This document shows, in pieces, positions 55,582 to 64,000 of a stretch of DNA of 64,000 nt. The DNA lies in assembly GCA_033297075.1 (NCBI GenBank), contig MU858176.1, positions 1 through 64,000 on the forward strand. The letters are read 5' to 3'. Below the pieces are notes generated by a model. The model was not told where the DNA came from and ran no database searches. It saw only the letters and a program-made list of their open reading frames with translations. This DNA comes from Rhypophila decipiens (Eukaryota > Ascomycota > Sordariomycetes > Sordariales > Naviculisporaceae). Position 1 is the first letter of the stretch; each line of letters starts with the position of its first letter. Both the position numbers and the translations under genes were made by a program.

Positions 55582-56405
55582 GTGTACATGGTTTTTGGGG
55601 ATGGGAAAGTGCAAGGAGGCATTGTCGGGAATTTCTTTATTGTGGCCTTGATATTAAGGCCAGAAGAGAAGCTGAAAATCTTTTCCGTCCCGTTTTCGAA
55701 AATCCTATCACGGTCCCATTTGGGTTGGCAGGGCAGCTAAATTATGCGATTGAGGCCCGAGGTGGTTGGGTACCTCTCTCGACGGTCTTCATGTCGGCTC
55801 GGCGTAGTGTAAAAATGAAAGGTTCGGACATTTTCAAGATTCCAAATATTACTCTCTTGGGTTAGGTTAATGGTCTATCTTTGGACGTTGTGTTCTACGT
55901 TAGTCCTTCTCTGGTGCTGATGTCTAACGCCACAGTTATGTGCTCCACGAGCCATTGCAGCACGCTGCAGTTCTGCCAGTCCGAGACGACCATTATAGAT
56001 GGTTTATACAAGGACGTGGAATCTTGAAGGCATTTGGGGCTCCATATATCCGTATGAGTACTTATTTGTTATCGCAGTTTTGACTTGGAGTGGACATCTT
56101 ATTATCCCTTCTTCAGACCCGTCAAGGAACTTAATACATGCAACACAGCCTCCAAGGTCGTGCATATTGGTACATACACAGCCTGCATGTCACAGCCTGC
56201 ATGTCTCCTGCAGGGGGTATGTGTATGGTGGGGTTCTGGGGAAGAGCTGATATCTCCTCTCTCCTCTCGTTTCTTTTGACCTTCCTGGTATCCTGCCCTC
56301 CACCTTGTTCTTTCCGGTTTCCAAGTTCTGAATATATTACATACACTCAAAAGCTCATCGGTATTTTTATGATCGCTATCGTAACTCTGTTGGATTGCGA
56401 TTTCA
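55582..56405. other. Intergenic
   Basis: 824 bp upstream of the pseudokinase giant. A CAGCCTGCATGTC unit is repeated directly at about 56178-56208. No gene was recognised. Confidence 0.5.
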
Positions 56406-59400
56406 ATGCAATCTAACCAACGTCCCATGAACTCAAGCCCGATGTCGCCGGCTGATTCCTCGCACCCAGCTCTGCCAGTGATTGAAGACCTCGGTCACTC
56501 ACTGGTAGTTTACCCTCAGACCCAGAGTTTTCCCAGCATCGTCAGAAAACATGGCAGCATCGTCGAGGATGTGAAAGAGTGGATCTCCCAATCACTCAGG
56601 CCCTCTATTAACGGAAGCTGGCACTTAGTTCCACGCCCGCTTTTCCAGGAGATAATGTCATATGAGAATATACTTGAAATCGTCAAACAAAAAAATTCTT
56701 TTCCCTGGGATACGTCGGCTAATAAACAATCCAATCTCGCGCGTGTTATCTATCAAGGCACGGATGATCGACCGCCGGCTCGGATGCTCCTAGCGGTGTT
56801 GGTAATGCTGGGGATCTACAAAGAAATACAGCATCTCATAGACGACGATATGAGTGATGATTGTCTCCCCCCGTTAATCCAAAAGGGAAAGCATACGGGG
56901 GAGTTTACCATTACCTGTCCGGTCCATACCAACGGCCACCGAGCCCTTGATCAGCTGCTGCTTGGGGAAGGAACAGGAACCTGGAAGCCAGGGGACGAAT
57001 CATCCAAGTTCCCTGACAAACTTTTCAAGGAGCTTAGAAAGCCGTCACCCCAAGAATATGTCGAATGGAGCCGTCGCTTCAGAGTACCATTTATTGCGTG
57101 GATAGAGGGTAGACGTCCTTTCCATTATGTCATAAGGAATCGGGCGCCCCTGCCCATGATACCGGAACAAGAAGAACGTTCTGGGCGTTTCAGCAACATT
57201 ATCAAAGTCAGAATTGATGCCGGTGACCGGAGCTTTGAGAGCCCTCAGGTATGTCTCCCGCAGCTTAGCCTAACGAACATATTTCGAAGAGAAGCTAAAC
57301 CAAGGTTAATAGGGAGAGCCGGAATTGTTTGCGCTAAGAAAGATTCGAACAACACTGTCCCCGTTCGGCGATTCCATACCATCCTGGATTGCCGGCATAG
57401 ACGTCGACTCGGAGCTCAGGAAACGCCAGGGAGACGAAGAAAACCATATCATTCCGAAGTATGACATTTTGGACACCAAGGACTGCTTCGTCAAACTCCT
57501 GGCAACCTTTGAGGTGTACGATTACATAATTGATACGCGTCCGAGTGTCTACGTGCTGTGCCCGTGGGCGGAATGGAACCTAGACACCTACCGGAAGGCG
57601 CATAGTAAGAGATACTCGCCGCTAAACGTTGGATATCTGAAATGGACTATTCGCAACTTCCTCCACGTTGCGAAAGCTCTTCACTACTTACATGAGGACT
57701 CGAAACTTGGCAAGCGAGCTTCCGCGGCCAAAGCTACCGATAACCCAGGGTATTATAACTCTTCTCCCATTCATCCTCGAAATGTCTTGGTCTTCACAGC
57801 CAGAGGATACATCCCGGGTGAACTTGATGATTCATTTCGGTCAACGATGGCACTTTCAGAGTTCAGCCTATCGGCATCATTATTTGCTGCAAATACTGCA
57901 CCACCGGATGTTGGATTGGGTCAAGATAACAAAGAGTCCTATAGAGACTCCAATGTGTTCAACTTTGGTTGTCTTCTCCTCGAGCATTTGGTGTGGCTTT
58001 TCAGGGGACTTGATGGTCTCGAGAAGTTCTCAATGGCTAGGCTGGAAGTGGACCCCAGATCTGATGGAGAGACAAATGCAGACACGTTTTGGAAGCCAAC
58101 GTCCACGGAAACAGGCCAGCTAAAGGATATTGTGAAGTCAACAATTGCAGAGCTCCGGGATAGGAGCGATTGTGTGGAAGCTGCCGGAGATTTGCTTATA
58201 TTCATTGAAGAGGACTTGCTGGATATGAATCCACGCTCTAGGATGGAGAGCTCACAAATTCTTGTCCTAGGGCTGGGGAGGATAATGGATAGGCTAGAAC
58301 AGGATGATTCTCTTTATGGGTCGAGAATATGGAAGTCGTCTCGGCGACCAAACCCGCCGCCTAGCCAAGCCTCGCCAGGCAGTCCCCCCGGTCAAAATAA
58401 TAACAATGCAGCTGCTGGCATGCCATCGCCCGAGGCTGATCATGGCGACTTGGTGCCCCCAGGCCCTATTCCGGCGGCTGCCGAAGATGCCCAAGCTAGA
58501 CGTTCCTCGGGCGTATGGAGCATGAGCGGAATAAAAGACCGTTTTGCTGGTCACCCCGCTGACGAACGTCCCGGCTCGTCCACAGGTCCACGATTTCAAG
58601 GCGCAACAGGTGATGGAGTCTCGGATGCTAGTGTAGCGACTGATAACGGGCAGAAGAAGCGTGGGTTCTTTGGTTTGAGATCTACCGGGACCGGATTTGA
58701 TCACCAGCGTCCTCGCAGCAGGGAAAGCATGATCGCCCATGGTCCAGGGACGCCGGTCGGGGAGAGGGACCAGCCTGGCCCGTCTCCACACCCACATGCA
58801 GAGAAGAAGCGAAACAACTTCTTGGGCTTTGGCGGACATGGAGCTTCAGGCGCAGCGCCCCAGTCCAAACTCGCAAACAGTCATACTCCCAGGCCGTCCA
58901 TGTCAAGCACAGCTCCCTCCGAGTTCGCGTCACCAGCGGGAAGTGTTGGCGGGCCTCCTAAGAAGCGGTTCTCGGCCTTGACCAACAAGTTTCACAGGTA
59001 TTCAGGGCCGAGTTCCCAGGAAGGTTTGAAGCCACCTGGGACTGCCCAGTCTTCACTTTCGGTGATGCAGACCCGGCCTCAAGCTGGCCAACCTGGGATG
59101 GGCCAGCAGCAGCAGCAGCAGCAACAACAACAGTTCGGGTCGGGACGGGAGAGGAGCGAGAGCAACACGACGACTCGACCATCCACCGCACAGCCGATGG
59201 GCTCGAACCCTATTCACCAAACCCAGGCAGGTTCGAATACAGAACATGACAAGTCCAAGAAGGGCGGCCTCTTGGGTCGGTTCATGAATAGAGAATCCAA
59301 GCCGGCTGCTGCTCCAGGACAACCAATAATGAATCAAGCGCAGATGAATCAAGGGTCAGGACAAATGGGACGTGGCCAACCGGCGTTTCCCCAAGGTCCG

Positions 59401-62400
59401 GGCGGCCCGCTGCCCCAGTTCATGGCTGGTCCCGGTCAGGCAGGGCCTCAGCAACCAGGCCAGTATTTCATGCAGGTCCGGGGCCCTGACGGCAAGATCA
59501 TGATGCAGCCCGTCCAGCTTGTGCCGCGGCCTGAACAGCCTGGGCAGATGATGTTTGTCCCGTTGATGGCTAACGGGCAGCCACAGTTTGCGCCCCAAGG
59601 TGTATTGCCGCCGAACGGACAGCCTGGCGGACAAGTACAGGTTGCAGGTCCTGCCGGTCAGCCTGGCCAGATCCATGTCAGCGGGATGCAAGAGGCTAAT
59701 TCGGTCCTTCACACCGATTCGGGGTATGGATCAGCGCCGAGTTACGACCAAAAGGGAGAGGGAGCAGTGCAACAAGAGCCTGTACTGGCTGGGCACCCTT
59801 CTGATGGACTCGAAAGAATTCAAGAAGTAGTTGTCGAGGAACTCGACCATGACCCCTACGAGGAGGATGCAGAGACGGTCTACACCAGCGTTTCGAGCAT
59901 CGACACCGAGCAGCAAGGATACATAGCCGGCTTCTGCAGTGACCTACTATACTCACTTTCAGTGGCCGAGGCCAATGTGAATCCGGAAACAATGACATAC
60001 ATGGAGCCGATCCTTGCAGGGCTTTTGAAGGAGTTTGCCATCAAGATCGGGCATAATCCGCCCACGCCTCTTCACCAAGAAATCATGTATTTCGTTCGGA
60101 AATACCGGCAGTAAGGCTTATTCCCGAAAATAGATCAATATTTGAGATGCTAACGGTCACCTACCAGAATGATATGCCAACAATTCCACAAGGCTAACGA
60201 AAAACATGATTCACCTGGGTCTTCCAAAGCGACGGGCCAAGACGCTGGTCACAGGCCCGAGGTACCGGGGCCCTCAAGACAAATGTCTCCACGAGACAAG
60301 TTTGATATGTGGCAAAGCAAGATGGAGGGTTCTGTCATTGAGATGCCGCCGCCAGAGGACCTCGAGGGGGCACCGCAAGAAGACTCCAAAATGCCGTCGA
60401 ACGGCCAGGAAAACAATCCCGAGACGCAAACCGACGCGGCCGACAGTGACCTTCTCAGCAACCATGATCTGACAGACCCTGATGAGGACTCTGAGAATGT
60501 TCATGAAGACGATAAGAGCTATAAAAACTACCGAGATTGCCTTATTAACTCCCCGGACTTCAGCTGGCTCCTCGAGACATTGACGAGGCAGAGCCTTTTG
60601 TCAACGCCGACGCCGGATACAAGGAGCAATATCAGGCGTCGAATCTTCAGCTCATTATCAACGCGGAAAACGGATAAGCGAAGCAGAAAGGAGTCGAGCA
60701 AGACATATACAGTCGTTTTTCACATGGAATGGGACCCATTGTCGTTTATCGAGGAGCAAAAGTACGGCATGGCACCGTATGAAGGCATTGCATCTGCCAT
60801 CACGATAACGGGATCAGATCTAGAAGCACAAGCAATATCGCCTAGGGAGTATTTTCAACAGACTTGGGGCTCATCATCATGCATTCTCCAACTCGCTCAA
60901 TCGATTGCTCGTCAAAGCCCGGCAGACAGATGCGTGGCCTCAGCATTGCTACGGGACCAAACCAAGGTAGTCATGGAGTCCCGGGGTTCCATCGTCCGAG
61001 TTCGGGTCTATGGTTCTGTCCCTTCTATTGCCGATGTAGGCGAGCAGCTTGCTTGGATAGGAGGTGCCCTTCGGCCTTCTCCGGCCGATGAAGAGTACGA
61101 GGGTGTCTGGTATTGCTTGCCTGTCATCAAATCCCTCGAGCAGTGTGCTTCTATCTCGGAAGTCGCTACCGAAGCACCGGACTGTCTGTTCAATATTGAA
61201 TTTCGGGTTGATAAAAGTAAAGGGAAAGAAAAGGCCACCAATGGTAACTGCTGGAATGGCATGTTCCGAAACCCCGTCGTTGTCCGAGGCTATCCGATTT
61301 CAAGAAGAACAACCCCAGCTCCCGGACTCGAGGCCACGCTTGGAGCCTTGGTAAAGCTCATCAGGACGGATTGTGTGACGGAATTTGATGGCGGGATCTT
61401 CGTTAAGGGATTCTCCTCCATGCTGGCACTAACTGAAAGGACGGGTGATTTCATGCTTTGGCATCTATTTTACAATCCTGAGGGGCGAGTTTCATATCTG
61501 GACTTTACAGATGAGCCAAACCAAAGCTTGCACGAGGCCAAGTTGGAAAACTACCGACATATTGTAGGATGGTGCCCCAAGGTGAAGGTTTACGCCGGTA
61601 GGTATCCCCATCTCATTTTTACTGCCATTTTCCACATTTTATTATTCCATATCTCACAAATTCCTTTTACTTGTTTACAAACTATGTCTTTCTTCATTAT
61701 TGTATTCAATGCTCGTTTACGTTCATATCCTCTTCCTTTAGTTCTTCACGTTATACTTACTGGATATCAGGCGCTTCTGATGGTTCCTATAGCATTGGAA
61801 ACTCGGGTTTAAACAGACCGGGCGCGGGCTGCGTTCTTGAAAAATTCGCTTTAACCGGTGGACTGTATGTGTCGGCAAATTTCACGCTGGCCTTGGGCGT
61901 CCGCGACACCCCGTTGTTTCACCAAACGCGGTCGGAATATTTAGAGAAGCTCAACTGGATATCAACAAGATACGCAGTACTCTGGGACGAAGAGACCATG
62001 AGGGGCTGGCTGGTGAACGGAATAACGGCTTTGCTCCATTTAGTACGAGCGTCGCTGGAGTGTGACAAAAAGAACAAGACCAATCCGTCACATCTCTTCA
62101 AACCCGACGAGATGCAAGATTCGAGCACGCCGTACACAGCCGATTCCGCCATTGAGGTCCTGAAATCGCGCCATAATCGCAATCTCAAGTTGGCCGAGGA
62201 CAAAACCGAGGAATGGATCGAAGGCGAGGTAGGTAAGGATGGGACTTCCAAGTTCAAGACTACGTATGTACTCTTCCAGAATCGCGTCGAACGCTTATAC
62301 GCCATTCTCGAAAAGATTTTGGAGTACCAGACCAAGGTCGAGAGCCAGAGTGGGTACAATCTGAAGCCTCGGGTCAGGAAATATCTGGAAGGATGGGAAT

Positions 62401-63074
62401 TCAAGGCGCTGGCGAGGCGGGAGGATCCTCTTTACCCCGTTGTCAAAACGCTCCCGGCAAGGGGCAAAGGGTGGGTAGACTTCTCCAGGGATCTTGACGC
62501 CATCACAATTTTCGGCTATGGCTTCGGAGAGATTATGTCTCCGGCGCAACCCGATGTTATGACTTGCGGCGCCTGGTCACGAGTCCCACATGACCAGCAC
62601 TATCTCGCGGTGAGCTTATCGGATCTGAAAGACGTCACAGAAAATTATCAGGCCAGGGGAAAGATGCACCCTAGTATGGTCGCAGTCAGTAACGTTAAAG
62701 CTCTTGTCTGGCATGCCCCTACGCCATTGTTCCAGGAATGCCGGTGCCGCCGTCAAACGGGAAACGTGAGCTGCACGCATTCGGATGTTGTTCAAGTTTT
62801 GTTCCCTACTCGGGCCAAACCCAATCTACCAACTACTAACTCGCTTCCATTGACCCGCCAGGTTGAAGAGAATCCGGGCGGCGCCGTAATCTTCGGCCAA
62901 AGCGCTCTGGTCAAGTGGCGGTGGAAAGATCAGGGCGATCCGGAACCAGGAGAGCCGTCTCGGGAAAACGAGATGCCCACCTTTGAGCTGGAAGGAGACC
63001 TAGGAGTCAACGACAGCGGCATTGACACCAGAACCAGCGGCAGCAATAGTCCCCATTTTTACTCCGGGAGCTAG
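56406..63074 (+). CDS. Giant multidomain protein: pseudokinase, low-complexity linker, large fungal domain of unknown function
   Basis: Exons 56406-57248, 57313-60110, 60168-61597 and 61771-63074 join in frame to give about 2124 aa. Residues about 280-620 are a degenerate protein-kinase fold: LFALRKIRTTL (beta-3), IIPKYDILDTKDCFVKLLAT, PWAEWNLDTYRK and an alpha-F-like SNVFNFGCLLLEHLVWLF. The catalytic loop reads HPRNVLVF instead of HRDxxxxN and the DFG position reads SEFSL, so it is probably inactive. Residues about 620-1100 are Pro/Gly/Gln-rich with a CAG/CAA-encoded Gln run. From about 1115 (DSGYGSAPSY, YTSVSSIDTEQQGYIAGF, FAIKIGHNPPTPLHQEIMYF) a block typical of fungal proteins of unknown function follows. 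It includes EWDPLSFIEEQ, VGEQLAWIGGALR, WNGMFRNPVVVRGYP and WDEETMRGWLVNGITALLHL. The 60111-60167 intron is what unites two long ORFs. The C-terminus is less certain (see findings). Confidence 0.75.
59107..59136 (+). repeat. CAG/CAA repeat encoding poly-Gln
   Basis: About ten glutamine codons in a row (CAG then CAA) lie within the low-complexity linker of the pseudokinase protein. Length polymorphism between strains is likely. Confidence 0.85.
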
Positions 63075-63547
63075 CACGGGCGACCGAGTGAGTAGTACCG
63101 CGCCAACCACCGATGCTTTGGATTCCAACATCGTGGCACCGGGGTCGGCCCGAAGAGACGGATCAATCCCACCAAGTGCAGACAGTGTCAACATAACACC
63201 TCAGCCGTCCGAAACGGGCGTGGCGGGTTCGAAGCGGGGGCGTATGAGGTGGATGTCACGATTGAGTTGGAAGAGGAAAGGCGTGTAAAGAACCAGGAAC
63301 AGGGATAAGGCAATTTATGTGCTTCTTATTATATCAAGACTATATTCACCATGAGATTTAATATTTGTTAGGCAATGTAATTATACGTTCTCCCAATGGC
63401 ATGAAAGGCCTCGCACCAAACGGACCAAGCCTGGCCCACTACTTGATATCCAAGGAACTCATTTGTTACAAATATGGCAGAGATGCATCAGAATCCAGGC
63501 CCAGGGCAACATTCGTCCGCCCGGCCACAAACATCCGTCTTGACGGT
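63075..63547. other. 3' region between convergent genes
   Basis: 473 bp. The first about 210 bp stay open in a different frame from the pseudokinase gene and encode a basic tail (KRGRMRWMSRLSWKRKGV), which may be its real C-terminus. Nothing else is seen. Confidence 0.45.
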
Positions 63548-64000
63548 TCAAAACGACCAGAGTAAATCCTCCAACTCATCTTTCCACAGCTGAGGACAAG
63601 GCTCATCCACAGGCCACGCCGCCCAAGTCGACATTTCCCCCACGAACATTGCCAGAATTATCGTAGACGGCATAACCAAAAGCACAAACTGGAAGAGAAT
63701 CGCCACAAGTCCAAACAGTACCATAACAAATCCTACTGTCACCAGAATAACGCCGAGTAAAACATCCTTCTCACCGCATCGTGTTGTGCTCCGACTACGA
63801 TCCGTCACTGGCAGCGTTCCATCCGCTGGAATCGTGGACTCCTCCGCTTGCTCTTGGGCGGTCAGCGGGTCCTCGCGTCCGTCATCTTGTCGTCGCTGTG
63901 GCTCAGTATCCAGATTGATCCCCTTGATCAGTTCGTAAGCGCCCAAAAGCCTGTACAGAGATCTAAGCCCCATTTCCCAAATCTGACGTATCGTCAGCAT
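63548..64000 (-). CDS. Small membrane protein, possibly truncated by the window edge
   Basis: The frame reads 150 aa from an ATG formed by the last three bases of the window; it may continue beyond. Residues about 79-120 form two closely spaced hydrophobic helices (VLLGVILVTVGFVMVLFGLV and FQFVLLVMPSTIILAMFV). A charged N-terminal part with QRRQDDGRED and a short acidic C-terminus (WKDELEDLLWSF) flank them. No family was recognised. Whether the ATG is the true start cannot be decided here. Confidence 0.5.
   Translation of the reverse strand: MLTIRQIWEMGLRSLYRLLGAYELIKGINLDTEPQRRQDDGREDPLTAQEQAEESTIPADGTLPVTDRSRSTTRCGEKDVLLGVILVTVGFVMVLFGLVAILFQFVLLVMPSTIILAMFVGEMSTWAAWPVDEPCPQLWKDELEDLLWSF

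Noticed and set aside
1..64000. CRISPR arrays, bacterial operons, prophage or IS elements
   Set aside because: Spliced genes, fungal families and absence of spaced direct-repeat arrays show eukaryotic DNA; ribosome-binding sites and operons do not apply.

Overview
This window is nuclear DNA of a filamentous ascomycete, most likely a Sordariomycete or close relative. Genes are broken by short introns (about 50-120 nt) with fungal signals: GTANGT-type donors, CTAAC/CTGAC branch sites and YAG acceptors. The protein families are typical of such fungi: NACHT NTPases with zinc fingers, HET, UstYa/DUF3328, CFEM, fungal rhodopsin-type membrane proteins, an ENA-type P-ATPase and CorA-like proteins. 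Nothing bacterial or viral was seen, and no rRNA, tRNA or CRISPR array was recognised. Exon junctions were worked out by eye and every multi-exon model closes in frame.

Layout. 0.7-8.4 kb: a ten-exon SNF2/RING helicase (-) and a NACHT-C2H2 protein (+) start head to head across 465 bp. 8.4-14 kb: accessory stretch with an 18-C run, an inverted-repeat element (9355-9821), a pogo/mariner-like MITE with TA duplications (10161-10517), a UstYa-like gene (-), a doubtful broken reading frame and a small secreted protein. 15-17.7 kb: a seven-helix rhodopsin-like protein (+) and a CFEM GPI-type protein (-), converging. 19.7-23.2 kb: an ENA sodium/potassium pump. 24.1-31.6 kb: a 1544-aa protein with a CorA-like two-helix C-terminus, then a HET protein. 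32.5-37.4 kb: a second rhodopsin-like protein, a secreted dienelactone-hydrolase-like enzyme and a secreted PEBP-like protein with a 10-nt exon. 38-43 kb: a Thr/Ser-rich surface protein, an HSL-type hydrolase and an aldo-keto reductase, all on the minus strand. 43.1-45.6 kb: gene-poor, with a 3' remnant of a second PEBP gene and three related degenerate repeats, one of them 4 kb away. 45.6-46.6 kb: an Asp-rich tandem-repeat surface protein. 47.7-49.9 kb: two tandem RING paralogues, the first frameshifted. 50-52.1 kb: a small secreted M15-like metallopeptidase candidate and a frameshifted secreted protein. 52.7-55.6 kb: two divergent paralogous secreted proteins. 56.4-63.1 kb: a 2124-aa protein joining a pseudokinase, a low-complexity linker and a fungal domain of unknown function. 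At the right edge is a short membrane protein that may be cut by the window.

Themes. Several genes belong to families linked to self/non-self recognition or signalling (NACHT-zinc finger, HET, CorA-like giant, pseudokinase giant). Others are cell-surface or secreted (CFEM, Thr-rich, Asp-rich, M15-like, PEBP-like, DLH-like, the divergent pair). Nothing suggests one co-regulated pathway. The region looks like ordinary accessory-rich fungal DNA shaped by tandem duplication, decay and small transposons.
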